A stretch of 64,000 bases of DNA from Halomonas halophila (GTDB taxonomy: Bacteria > Pseudomonadota > Gammaproteobacteria > Pseudomonadales > Halomonadaceae): NCBI RefSeq assembly GCF_030406665.1, contig NZ_CP129121.1, positions 1,674,001-1,738,000 of the forward strand. The letters run 5' to 3'. The notes beneath the pieces are model-generated. The model was not told the origin of the DNA. It saw only the letters and a list, made by a program, of their open reading frames with translations, and searched no databases. This document shows, one piece after another, positions 18,334 to 27,027 of the stretch. Within the stretch, counting starts at the first letter, position 1, and each line of letters opens with the position of its first letter. Position numbers and translations under genes: made by a program.

Positions 18334-18533
18334 TGCACTGCGACATCGCGACACACACGAGCGACATCTCGGCGCGATAAGATGACTTCGTTGCCTGTTC
18401 CAGCGGCCGGGGATTCGGCTAGGCTGGGACGGGCAAGGGAAGAATGCGGCAGGGCGCGTCGCGCCCGACGATCAAGAGCACGGAGAGTGCCTTCGCATCA
18501 CGTTCATCGATCCGCAGGAACGAGGTGTACCTC

Positions 18534-19943
18534 ATGGAACTGGATCCTCTGCTGCTGTCTCGGCTGCAGTTCGCCTTCGTGGTGTCCTTCCATGCCATCT
18601 TTCCGGTCTTCACGATCGGGTTGGCATCCTATCTGGCCGTGCTCAACGGTCTCTTCTATCGCACCGCCAATCCCGCCTGGGAACGCCTGGCCAACTTCTG
18701 GGCCCGGGTGTTCGCCGTGGTCTTCGGCATGGGGGTGGTCTCCGGCATCGTCATGGCCTTCCAGTTCGGCACCAACTGGAGCAACTTCTCGCTGGCGGCC
18801 TCCAACCTGCTCGGCCCGATGCTGAGCTACGAAGTGGTGACCGCCTTCTTCCTCGAGGCGGCCTTCCTCGGCGTGCTGCTGTTCGGGCGCGGCAAGGTGC
18901 CCCAGGGCGTGCACCTGTTCGCTTCGATCATGGTGGCGTTGGGGACCTTCATCTCGGCATTCTGGATCCTGGTGTCCAACAGCTGGATGCAGACGCCGGC
19001 CGGCACCGAGCTGATCGACGGGCGCTTCCACGTCACCGACTGGAGCAAGGCGATCTTCACCGCCTCCTTCCCGTATCGCTTCGTGCACTTCGTGATGGCG
19101 TCCTTCCTGACCGGCGGCTTCGTGGTGGCCGGCGTCAGCGCCTGGTATCTGCTGATCGGCCGTGACGTCGAGGCCAATCGCAAGGCCTTCTCCATGTGCC
19201 TGTGGATGCTGCTGGTGCTGGCGCCGGCCCAGGCCTGGTTCGGCGACGAGCATGGCCTGAACACCCTGGAACACCAGCCCACCAAGGTGGCGGCCATGGA
19301 GGGCAACTGGGAGACCCAGTCGCGGACGCCGCTGCTGCTGTTCGCCTGGCCCGACCAGCAGGCCCAGGAGAACCACCTCGAGATCGGCATTCCGGGGCTC
19401 GCCAGCCTGATCCTGACCCATGATCTGGACGGCGAGGTACCGGGCGTCAGCGCGGTGCCGCCGGAGGAGCAGCCGCCGGTGTGGTGGGTGTTCTGGTCGT
19501 TCCGCGTGATGGTCGCCATGGGCCTGGCGATGATCGTCGCGGCGCTGATCGGCGCCTGGCTGCGCGCGCGGGGGCGGCTCTATGAGAGTCGCGGCTACCT
19601 GCAGTTCATGCGAGTGATGACGATCGCCCCCTTCCTGGCGGTCCTGGCCGGCTGGTTCGTCACCGAGATCGGTCGCGCGCCCTGGCTGGTGTACGGTCTC
19701 ATGACCCAGGAAGAGGCGGTGACGCCGTCGCTGACCGGTGGCATGGCGCTGTTCACCCTGATCGGCTATGTCCTGGTCTACGCCGTGGTCTTCTACGCCG
19801 GCACCCTGTATCTGACCCGGGTCGTGCGTCAGGGCATGCTCCCCGAGCCGCCCCACGACGACGAGGTGGAGCGACCCAAGCGTCCGCTGTCCGCCGCCCA
19901 CGTGCCCTTCGAAGATGCCGCCAACCAGCCGGGAAGGAGCTGA
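18534..19943 (+). CDS. cydA: Cytochrome bd-type quinol oxidase subunit I
   Basis: The 469-residue subunit starts MELDPLLLSRLQFAFVVSFHAIFP, containing His19 equivalent to the heme b595 ligand. The Q-loop motif GDEHGLNTLEHQPTKVAAMEGNWE is followed by a short periplasmic loop, so this is the short-Q-loop form. That form includes the cyanide-insensitive oxidases (CioA) of Pseudomonas. The enzyme oxidises ubiquinol and reduces oxygen to water in the inner membrane. The ATG at 18534 has AGGAACGAGG upstream. It heads a four-gene operon with cydB, cydD and cydC. Confidence 0.93.
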   Translation: MELDPLLLSRLQFAFVVSFHAIFPVFTIGLASYLAVLNGLFYRTANPAWERLANFWARVFAVVFGMGVVSGIVMAFQFGTNWSNFSLAASNLLGPMLSYEVVTAFFLEAAFLGVLLFGRGKVPQGVHLFASIMVALGTFISAFWILVSNSWMQTPAGTELIDGRFHVTDWSKAIFTASFPYRFVHFVMASFLTGGFVVAGVSAWYLLIGRDVEANRKAFSMCLWMLLVLAPAQAWFGDEHGLNTLEHQPTKVAAMEGNWETQSRTPLLLFAWPDQQAQENHLEIGIPGLASLILTHDLDGEVPGVSAVPPEEQPPVWWVFWSFRVMVAMGLAMIVAALIGAWLRARGRLYESRGYLQFMRVMTIAPFLAVLAGWFVTEIGRAPWLVYGLMTQEEAVTPSLTGGMALFTLIGYVLVYAVVFYAGTLYLTRVVRQGMLPEPPHDDEVERPKRPLSAAHVPFEDAANQPGRS

Positions 19944-19946
19944 ACC

Positions 19947-20948
19947 ATGGAAATGTTCGATCTGACACTGATCTGGGCCGGCATCATCGGCTTCGGTGTG
20001 ATCATGTACGTGCTGATGGACGGCTTCGACCTGGGCGTGGGCATTCTCTTTCCGTTCGCCCCGGACGAGGACAGCCGCGACGTGCTGATGAACTCGGTGG
20101 CACCGATCTGGGACGGCAACGAAACCTGGCTGGTACTCGGTGGGGCCGGGTTGCTGGCGGCCTTCCCGGTGGTCTACTCGGTGTTCCTGCCGGCGCTCTA
20201 CATCGGCGTCTTCCTGATGCTGGCGGGGCTGATCTTCCGCGGCATCGCCTTCGAGTTCCGCTTCAAGTCGCATCGCAATCGCCACTGGTGGAACCGGGCC
20301 TTCAGCTGGGGCTCCACCGTGGCGGCCTTCGCCCAGGGGGCCGTGGTCGGCGCCTACATCCAGGGCTTTCCGGTCGAGGACTTCGTCTATGTCGGCGGTG
20401 CCCTGGACTGGCTGACCCCGTTCTCGGTGCTGACCGGCATCGGTTTGGTGGCCGGCTATGCGCTGCTCGGCGCCACCTGGCTGATCATGAAGAGCGAGGG
20501 ACACACCCAGGCCTGGGCCTACCGCCTGGCGCCGCGCCTGCTGATCGCGGTGCTGGCGGTGTTCGCCATCATCAGCCTGTGGACCCCCTTCGTGGACGAC
20601 GCGGTGCGCGAGCGCTGGTTCGGCCACCTGCACCTGCTGTGGGTGTTCCCGGCGCTGGCCCTGCTGTGTGCCTTCTGGCTGTGGCGCTCGGTGCAGGCGC
20701 GCCGCGAGGGCCAGCCGTTCATCGCCACCCTGGGGCTGTTCGTCTTCACCTACCTGGGGCTGGTGGTCAGCAAGTGGCCGGTGATCGTGCCGCCGAACTA
20801 TACCCTCTGGGACGTGGCCTCGGCGCCGGAGTCCCAGCTGTTCCTGCTGCTCGGGGTGCTGTTCGTGATCCCCATCGTGCTGGCCTACACCGCCTGGAGC
20901 TATTGGGTGTTCCGCGGCAAGGTCCGCGTGGGTGAGGGGTACCACTGA
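19947..20948 (+). CDS. cydB: Cytochrome bd-type quinol oxidase subunit II
   Basis: The 333-residue polytopic subunit starts MEMFDLTLIWAGIIGFGVIMYVLMDGFDLGVGIL, the CydB N-terminus. Motifs DEDSRDVLMNSVAPIWDGNETWLV and FRGIAFEFRFK are characteristic. It lies 3 bases after cydA and 4 bases before cydD. No small CydX-like gene is found after it, and there is no room for one. Confidence 0.95.
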   Translation: MEMFDLTLIWAGIIGFGVIMYVLMDGFDLGVGILFPFAPDEDSRDVLMNSVAPIWDGNETWLVLGGAGLLAAFPVVYSVFLPALYIGVFLMLAGLIFRGIAFEFRFKSHRNRHWWNRAFSWGSTVAAFAQGAVVGAYIQGFPVEDFVYVGGALDWLTPFSVLTGIGLVAGYALLGATWLIMKSEGHTQAWAYRLAPRLLIAVLAVFAIISLWTPFVDDAVRERWFGHLHLLWVFPALALLCAFWLWRSVQARREGQPFIATLGLFVFTYLGLVVSKWPVIVPPNYTLWDVASAPESQLFLLLGVLFVIPIVLAYTAWSYWVFRGKVRVGEGYH

Positions 20949-20952
20949 GACG

Positions 20953-22617
20953 ATGACGCAGGCATCGACATCGCGCGCCTGGCTCGCCGGCCTGGCGCGC
21001 GCCGAACGAGGACGATTGGGGCTGGCCGTGGGCTGCGGCCTGATCGCCGGCCTCGCCACCGTCGCTCAGCTGGTGCTGCTGGCCTGGCTGGTGACATCAC
21101 TCCTGGTGGAGGGCCGCGCACCCTCCACGCTGTTTCCGGCCTTCGCTGTCCTGGCGGGGCTGATGGGGCTGCGCGCCCTGGCCCAGTGGGGCCAGGAGAC
21201 CCTGGGCCTGGCCGCCAGCCTGCGGCTGCGCCGCAGGGCTCGGCGCGAGTTGCTCGATCACCTGGAACGGCTCGGGCCGGTGGGCCTCACCGGCCATCAC
21301 AGCGCCAGCCTGGCGCAGCGGGCGGTGGATCAGGTCGAGGCGCTGGACGGCTATGTGGCCCGCTTCCTGCCGCAGCGCTATCTTGCCGTGCTGCTGCCGC
21401 TGGTGATCCTGGCGGTGGTGGCCTGGCTCGACTGGCTGGCGGCCGTCTTCCTGCTGCTGGCGGCGCCGCTGATCCCGCTGTTCATGGCCCTGGTGGGCAT
21501 GGGCGCCGAGCGACTGAACGAGGAGCAGTTCGATGCCGTGGCGCGGCTGTCGCGCCACTTCATCGACCGGGTCCGCGGCATCACCACCCTGCAGCTGTTC
21601 GGTCGCACCGCGGCGGCCACCGGGGAGGTGCAGGCCGCCGCCGACGACTATCGGCGGCGTACCCTGCGTCCGCTGCGGCTGGCCTTTCTTTCCTCGGCGG
21701 TGCTGGAGTTCTTCGCCGCCGTGTCGATCGCCGTGGTGGCGATCTACGTGGGCTTCGGCCTGCTCGGCTACATCACCTATGGGCCGTCCGATCAGCTGAC
21801 GCTGTTCTCGGGGCTGCTGGTGCTGCTGCTGGCGCCGGAGTTCTTCCAGCCGCTGAGAAGCCTGGCCCAGCACTATCATGACCGGGCCTCGGCCCTGGGG
21901 GCGGCCGAGGGCATGGTGGCGCTGCTCGACGAGACGCCGCGCCGCAGCGGCCTGACGCCGGCCGCGCCCCATACCGCTCGTGCGGTGGCCGAGCTGGAGG
22001 CGGTCGCGGTGTCGCATCCCGAGCGAGGGCGGGTGCTGGGGCCGCTGGACCTGGCGCTGGCGCCGGGCGAGGTGCTGGCGATCAGCGGACCCTCCGGCGT
22101 CGGCAAGTCGACCCTGCTGCAGCTGCTGGCGGGGTTCCTCGATCCGGACGCCGGCGAGCGTCGCCTCGCCGCGTCGCTTCATGTGGCCTGGATGGACCAG
22201 CGCCCGCTGCTGGTGCATGGCAGCCTGGCCGACAATCTGCGCCTGTCGGCACCGGAAGCCGATGATGCGGCCCTGCACCGGGCGCTCACGGCCGCCGGGC
22301 TGGGCGAGCTGGTGGCCGGCCTGCCTGACGGCCTCGACACCCGGCTCGGCGAGCGCGGGGTGGGCCTCTCCGGCGGCCAGGCCCAGCGTCTGGCGCTGGC
22401 CCGGGTGTTTCTCTCCGAGGCGCGGCTGGTGCTGCTCGACGAGCCCACCGCCAGTCTCGATGCCGAGAGCGAGGTGGTCGTCATCGAGGCGCTGCTGGCC
22501 CTGGCCGCCGAGGGACGCAGCCTGGTCATCGCCAGCCATCGGGCCGCGCCGCTGGCCTGCGCCGATCGGCACCTGACGCTGCGCGACGGCCGTCTGGAGG
22601 AGGTGACCCATGACTGA
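20953..22617 (+). CDS. cydD: ABC exporter subunit CydD
   Basis: This is a 554-residue fused membrane/ATPase half-transporter. The membrane domain spans residues ~1-310. The nucleotide-binding domain has Walker A GPSGVGKS, signature LSGGQAQR and Walker B VLLDEPTASLD. CydDC exports glutathione and cysteine and supports heme insertion into cytochrome bd. The ATG at 20953, four bases after the cydB stop, was chosen over an earlier in-frame codon inside cydB. The end overlaps cydC by 8 bases. Confidence 0.93.
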   Translation: MTQASTSRAWLAGLARAERGRLGLAVGCGLIAGLATVAQLVLLAWLVTSLLVEGRAPSTLFPAFAVLAGLMGLRALAQWGQETLGLAASLRLRRRARRELLDHLERLGPVGLTGHHSASLAQRAVDQVEALDGYVARFLPQRYLAVLLPLVILAVVAWLDWLAAVFLLLAAPLIPLFMALVGMGAERLNEEQFDAVARLSRHFIDRVRGITTLQLFGRTAAATGEVQAAADDYRRRTLRPLRLAFLSSAVLEFFAAVSIAVVAIYVGFGLLGYITYGPSDQLTLFSGLLVLLLAPEFFQPLRSLAQHYHDRASALGAAEGMVALLDETPRRSGLTPAAPHTARAVAELEAVAVSHPERGRVLGPLDLALAPGEVLAISGPSGVGKSTLLQLLAGFLDPDAGERRLAASLHVAWMDQRPLLVHGSLADNLRLSAPEADDAALHRALTAAGLGELVAGLPDGLDTRLGERGVGLSGGQAQRLALARVFLSEARLVLLDEPTASLDAESEVVVIEALLALAAEGRSLVIASHRAAPLACADRHLTLRDGRLEEVTHD

Positions 22618-24406
22618 GCGACGCGGCGTGATCGCGACCCTCGCGCCCTGGCTGCGCCTGCTCGGCCACCGCCGCGGCCGCCTGTTGGCCGGCGCCGCGC
22701 TGATGGCGCTGGCGCTGGCCTCGGCGATCGGCCTGCTGGCGCTGTCCGGCTGGTTCATCACCGCCACCGGCCTGGCCGGCATCGCCCTGGCCGCCGGGGC
22801 GGCCATGACCCTGGACGTCTACGTGCCCGGCAGCGGCATCCGCGGCTTCGCCGTGACCCGCACCGTGGCGCGCTACGTCGAGCGGCTCTACAACCACGAC
22901 ACGGTGCTGCGCCTGCTGGCCGACCTGCGCGGGCGGATGTTCGCGGTGCTGGCCGGCCTCGACGCCCAGACGCTGTCGCGGCGCCGGGCCAGCGACTGGC
23001 TGAACCGGCTGACCGCCGACATCGACACCCTGGACAGCCTGTTCCTGCGCCTGCTGGCGCCGGCGGCGGTGGCGCTGCTGGCGATCCTCGCCCTGGCCGG
23101 CTTGCTGGCGATCTGGTCGCCGGCGGCGGCCCTGGCGGTGGCGGGGCTGCTCGGCGCCGCCTGGGGCTGGCTGACGCTGGGCCAGGCGCGCCTGGGGCTC
23201 GCCGCCAGCCGGCAACGGGTCGATGAGCTGGAGCGCCTGCGCGGCCGGCTGATCGAACAGCTCCAGGGGCTCGCCGAGCTCGAGACCTACGGCACCCTGG
23301 CCGGCCAGCGGCGGCGCCTCGAGGCCATCGAGGAGCGGCTCTACGCCGATCAGCGCCGCCTGGGGCGGTTCTCGGCCCTGGGCACGGCGGTGGCCGGGCT
23401 GGCCGTCGGGCTCGGCTGGCTCTCGGCGCTGTGGCTGGCGGCGCTGGCCTGGCAGGCCGGGACGCTGTCCGGCCCGCTGATGGTGATGATGCCGCTGGCG
23501 GTGATGGCAATGAGCGAGGCGCTGGCCGCGCTGCCCATGGCCTTCACCCAGTTCGGCGCCACCCTGGCCGCCGCCGAGCGGCTCAATGCGCTGGAGGACG
23601 CCCGTCGCGACGATGCCGCCGCCGAGCGGCTCAATGCGCTGGAGGACGCCCGTCGCGACGATGCCGGCGTGAGCGTGGCATTGCTGAGCTCCGGCGCCCT
23701 GGCGCTCGCCTTCGAAGAGGTCGCGCTGCGCTATCCCGGGGCCCTGACGCCGGTGTTCGACGGCTTCTCGCTGGCGCTGGCACCCGGGGAGCGGCTGGCC
23801 GTGCACGGCGTCTCCGGCAGCGGCAAGTCGAGCCTGGCGGCGCTGGTCACCGGCCAGCTCGCGCCCGACGCGGGCCGCGTGCGGCTGAACGAGGCGCCGG
23901 TCGGCGAGATCGCTCCTGAGGCGCTGGCCGAGCGGGTCGCCTGCCTGACCCAGCATACCGAGTTGTTCGACGACAGCCTGGCGGCGAACCTGCTTCTGGC
24001 CGCGCCCGAGGCCGATGACGCGCGGCTGTGGGCCGTGCTCGAGACGGTGGAGCTGGCCGACTGGGCGGAAGCGCTGCCCCGCGGGCTCGACACCCGGGTG
24101 GGCGAGGGCGGTCGCCGGCTCTCCGGCGGCCAGGCGCGTCGGGTGGCACTGGCCCGGCTGCTGCTGCGCGCCCCCGGCCTGGTGATCCTCGACGAGCCCT
24201 TCGCCGGCCTCGATCCGGCGCTGGCCGTGCGCATCGCCGAGCGTCTCGATGGCTGGCTCGCCGGGCGCAGCGTGCTCTATCTGGTGCACGAGCGGGCCGA
24301 ACAGACGGCGCTGCCCGGCGTCGATCGCTGGCAGGCCCTGAGCCTGCTGCCGGAGAAGGACTTTGCGCCGCCGCGCGGAATCTTTCAGGATAGGGCAAAG
24401 CATTGA
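22610..24406 (+). CDS. cydC: ABC exporter subunit CydC with a 16-residue tandem duplication
   Basis: The 598-residue partner of CydD has membrane domain residues ~1-310 and an ATPase with Walker A GVSGSGKS, signature LSGGQARR and Walker B VILDEPFAGLD. In the linker between the two domains, residues 320-335 (AAAERLNALEDARRDD) are repeated exactly as residues 336-351, encoded by an identical 48-base tandem repeat. The reading frame is kept. It closes the cydABDC operon. Confidence 0.93.
   Translation: MTERRGVIATLAPWLRLLGHRRGRLLAGAALMALALASAIGLLALSGWFITATGLAGIALAAGAAMTLDVYVPGSGIRGFAVTRTVARYVERLYNHDTVLRLLADLRGRMFAVLAGLDAQTLSRRRASDWLNRLTADIDTLDSLFLRLLAPAAVALLAILALAGLLAIWSPAAALAVAGLLGAAWGWLTLGQARLGLAASRQRVDELERLRGRLIEQLQGLAELETYGTLAGQRRRLEAIEERLYADQRRLGRFSALGTAVAGLAVGLGWLSALWLAALAWQAGTLSGPLMVMMPLAVMAMSEALAALPMAFTQFGATLAAAERLNALEDARRDDAAAERLNALEDARRDDAGVSVALLSSGALALAFEEVALRYPGALTPVFDGFSLALAPGERLAVHGVSGSGKSSLAALVTGQLAPDAGRVRLNEAPVGEIAPEALAERVACLTQHTELFDDSLAANLLLAAPEADDARLWAVLETVELADWAEALPRGLDTRVGEGGRRLSGGQARRVALARLLLRAPGLVILDEPFAGLDPALAVRIAERLDGWLAGRSVLYLVHERAEQTALPGVDRWQALSLLPEKDFAPPRGIFQDRAKH
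23567..23662 (+). repeat. 48-base perfect tandem repeat inside cydC
   Basis: Two adjacent identical units run 23567-23614 and 23615-23662, each beginning GCCGCCGCCGAGCGG. The unit is a multiple of three, so translation stays in frame and duplicates 16 residues. Identity is complete at nucleotide level, which suggests a recent duplication by slippage or unequal recombination. Confidence 0.97.
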
Positions 24407-24419
24407 TACGAGGTGATTC

Positions 24420-25415
24420 ATGCGGGATTTCCTGAAGGCCCTGCCCAAGGCCGAGCTGCATCTGCACATCGAGGGCACCCTGGAACCCGAACTGATGATG
24501 GCGCTCGCCGAGCGCAACGGCGTGACGCTGCCCTACGCCTCGGTGGAGGAGGTGCGCGCCGCCTACGACTTCGACGACCTGCAGTCCTTTCTGGACCTCT
24601 ATTTCCAGGGCATGAGCGTGCTGCTCACCGCCCGGGACTTCGAGGACCTGGCCATGGACTACTTCCAGCGCGCCGCCGCCGAGGGCGTGGTACATGTGGA
24701 GATGCACGTCGATCCCCAGGCGCATCTGTCGCGGGGCGTGGCGCTGGAGGCGGTGATGGAGGGGCTCGAGCGTGCCCGCCGTCGCGCCGAGGACGAGCTG
24801 GACCTGTCCACGGCGATGATCCTCGCCTTCCTGCGCGACCGGCCCGCCGAGGAGGCCGAGTCGCTGCTGGAGCAGGCCGCGCCCTATCTCGACCGGATCG
24901 ACGCCGTGGGCCTCGACAGCGCCGAGGTCGGCCATCCGCCGAGCAAGTTCCGCGAGGCGTTCCGCCGCGCCGGTGAGCTGGGCCTGGCGCGGGTCGCCCA
25001 CGCCGGCGAGGAGGGGCCGCCCGCCTATATTCATGAGGCGCTGGACGTGCTCGACGTCTGCCGCATCGATCACGGCGTGCGCTGCCTGGAAGACGAGGCG
25101 CTGGTCGCGCGGCTGCGCGACGAGGCCATGGTGCTGACCGTGTGCCCGCTCTCGAACCTGCGGCTCAAGGTGGTTGAGCGCATGGAGGCGCATCCGCTGC
25201 CGGCGATGCTCGAGGCCGGGCTCAACCTGACGCTGAACTCCGACGATCCGGCCTACTTCGGCGGCGGCATGCTGGAGAACTTCCTCGCCTGCCAGCGCGC
25301 CTTCGGCTGGTCCCGCGAGACCTTCGCCCGGCTCGCCGGCAACGCCATCGAGGCGGCCTTCATGAGCGAGGCGCGCCGCGCGGAACTTCGCGCCAGGCTC
25401 GCTGCCTGCGGCTGA
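24420..25415 (+). CDS. Adenosine deaminase family protein, probably adenine deaminase
   Basis: The 331-residue TIM-barrel deaminase has all metal-site motifs: ELHLHIEG near residue 12, VAHAGEEG, DHGVR and LNSDDPA. The N-terminus FLKALPKAELHLHIEGTLEPELMMALAERNG resembles the bacterial/fungal adenine deaminase branch (adenine to hypoxanthine) more than classical adenosine deaminase, so adenine is the likelier substrate. The guanine deaminase and xanthine dehydrogenase genes next door fit a purine-base degradation role. GAGGTGA precedes the ATG. It lies 13 bases after cydC but is probably functionally separate. Confidence 0.85.
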   Translation: MRDFLKALPKAELHLHIEGTLEPELMMALAERNGVTLPYASVEEVRAAYDFDDLQSFLDLYFQGMSVLLTARDFEDLAMDYFQRAAAEGVVHVEMHVDPQAHLSRGVALEAVMEGLERARRRAEDELDLSTAMILAFLRDRPAEEAESLLEQAAPYLDRIDAVGLDSAEVGHPPSKFREAFRRAGELGLARVAHAGEEGPPAYIHEALDVLDVCRIDHGVRCLEDEALVARLRDEAMVLTVCPLSNLRLKVVERMEAHPLPAMLEAGLNLTLNSDDPAYFGGGMLENFLACQRAFGWSRETFARLAGNAIEAAFMSEARRAELRARLAACG

Positions 25416-25435
25416 TTTCGGCGGCAATCAATGAA

Positions 25436-25465
25436 AAAAGGGCGGCGCTTCGGCGCCGCCCTTTT
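25436..25465 (+). terminator. Bidirectional Rho-independent terminator
   Basis: AAAAGGGCGGCGC (25436-25448), a TTCG tetraloop and GCGCCGCCCTTTT (25453-25465) form a perfect hairpin with an A-run and T-run. It separates the deaminase gene and the convergent guaD. Confidence 0.9.
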
Positions 25466-25504
25466 CGTACCTGCCTTGCACCTGATGCGTGCCTGGAAGC
25501 GCGA

Positions 25505-26830
25505 TCAGGCGTCTCGCTGATGGACCCGGCGGCCGTTGGCCCAGGTGGCGTACACGGTGCGGTCGTCGCCCAGCATCATCAGCGCGAACAGCGTCTCGGC
25601 GAGCGTGCGGCAGCGCGCGGTGCGCCGGGCCAGCAGCGGCGTGGCCTGCGGGTCGAGCACCACGAGGTCGGCCTCGCCACCCTGGCGCAGGCGGCCAATG
25701 CGGTCGTCCAGATGCAGGGCCCGGGCGTTGCCCAGCGTCAGCCGGTAGAAGCCCTGCCAGGCGGTGAGTGGCTGGCCGCGCAGCTGGCCGACCTGGTAGG
25801 CGGCCTTGAGCGTGGCGAGCCCCGAGAGATCGGTGCCGGCGCCCACGTCGCTGGCGAGTGTGGTGGCGAGCTCCGCCTCGCGGCAGGCCAGGCGGTCGAA
25901 CAGCCCGCTGCCGAGGAACAGGTTGGAGGTCGGGCAGAAGGCGACGTTGGCGCCGGCCTCGGCCAGTCGGCGGCGCATCGGCTGGTCGAGATGGATGCCG
26001 TGGGCGAAGGTGCTGCGCGGGCCCACCAGCCCGTAGCGCTCGTAGACGCCCAGGTAGTCCTGGCACTCGGGAAACAGCTCGGCGACCCAGGCGATCTCGC
26101 CCTCGTTCTCCGACAGATGGGTCTGCAGGTGCAGGTCCGGGGCATTGCGCAGCACCGCGCCGGTGGCTTCGAGCTGTTCGCGGCTCGAGGTGGGCGCGAA
26201 GCGCGGGGTCAGGCTGTAGCCGAGGCGGTCCCGGCCGTGCCAGTCGCCGATCAGCCGCTCGCTGTCGGCCAGCCCCCCGAGGGGATCGTCGACCAGCGCC
26301 TCGGGGGCGTGGCGATCCATCAGCACCTTGCCGGCCAGCATCCGCAGGCCGCGCGCCTTCGCGGCGCCGAAGAAGGCATCCACCGAGCCGGGGTGCGAGG
26401 TGCAGAACACCTGGGCGGTGGTGGTGCCGGCGCGCAGGGTCTCGTCGAGGAAGGCCTCGGCCACCGCCTCGGCGTGGGCGCGCTCGGCGAAGCGACACTC
26501 CTCGGGGAAGGTGTAGTCGTTGAGCCAGTCGAGCAGCTGTCGGCCGTAGGAGGCCATGATGTCGAGCTGGGCGTAGTGCACGTGGCTGTCGATGAAGCCC
26601 GGCATCATCAGCTTGTCGCCGTAGTCCACCGTCTCGATGTCCGCCGGCAGGTGGGGGGCCAGCTCGGCGTGGTCGGCCACGGCGTGGATGTGGCCGTCGA
26701 CCAGCCAGACGGCGCCGTCTTCCAGATGGCGCACGCTGCCCGCGGCCGGGGTGTCGCCTTCGCCCGGATCGGCGTCGAAGCTCAGCAGCGGGCCGCGCAG
26801 CAGGCGCATGTGGGGTTGGGGGTCGGTCAT
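25505..26830 (-). CDS. guaD: Guanine deaminase
   Basis: This 441-residue amidohydrolase-fold enzyme hydrolyses guanine to xanthine. Zinc-site motifs are GFIDSHVHY near residue 78, the THLSEN histidine, the AHGIH histidine and the distal aspartate in GAGTDLSG. The PEECRF segment is typical of guanine deaminases. The ATG at 26830 has GGAGAGA 6 bases upstream; an in-frame TTG one codon earlier is less likely. It provides xanthine to XdhABC, encoded just upstream on the same strand. Confidence 0.93.
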   Translation of the reverse strand: MTDPQPHMRLLRGPLLSFDADPGEGDTPAAGSVRHLEDGAVWLVDGHIHAVADHAELAPHLPADIETVDYGDKLMMPGFIDSHVHYAQLDIMASYGRQLLDWLNDYTFPEECRFAERAHAEAVAEAFLDETLRAGTTTAQVFCTSHPGSVDAFFGAAKARGLRMLAGKVLMDRHAPEALVDDPLGGLADSERLIGDWHGRDRLGYSLTPRFAPTSSREQLEATGAVLRNAPDLHLQTHLSENEGEIAWVAELFPECQDYLGVYERYGLVGPRSTFAHGIHLDQPMRRRLAEAGANVAFCPTSNLFLGSGLFDRLACREAELATTLASDVGAGTDLSGLATLKAAYQVGQLRGQPLTAWQGFYRLTLGNARALHLDDRIGRLRQGGEADLVVLDPQATPLLARRTARCRTLAETLFALMMLGDDRTVYATWANGRRVHQRDA

Positions 26831-26966
26831 CAATCTCTCCGCTGAACGCCGCTTGGCCGGCGCATGGAAAAGTCGGATTCTGTTGGGTCTTGGCGAATGT
26901 TCAGGCGATGAGCTTACCCGGCGACAAGCCTTCGCGAGGCGCTGTGAACCCTTCCCTGGGCGCTAC

Positions 26967-26986
26967 TTTTGCCATCCATGGCAAAA
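26967..26986. promoter_or_regulatory. Inverted repeat in guaD upstream region
   Basis: TTTTGCCAT and ATGGCAAAA are perfect 9-base arms with only two bases between them, too close for a stable RNA hairpin loop. The site lies 137 bases upstream of guaD and 42 bases past the xdhC stop, so an operator is more likely than a terminator. Confidence 0.5.
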
Positions 26987-27027
26987 ACCCTCGCTGCGCC
27001 TTATCCCCGGTGCTCATCGGTGTGGCT

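Noticed and set aside
20946..20956. A CydX-type small subunit gene after cydB
   Set aside because: Only 4 bases separate cydB and cydD, so there is no room for it.
18504..21059. Very long open frame on the minus strand opposite cydA/cydB (851 codons)
   Set aside because: It is antisense to two unmistakable oxidase genes, is rich in His/Gln/Gly/Arg as expected from reversed high-GC codons, and has no recognisable domain.
22526..24517. Long minus-strand open frame opposite cydC
   Set aside because: Shadow of cydC: low-complexity Gln/Gly/Arg composition, and it even mirrors the 48-base duplication.
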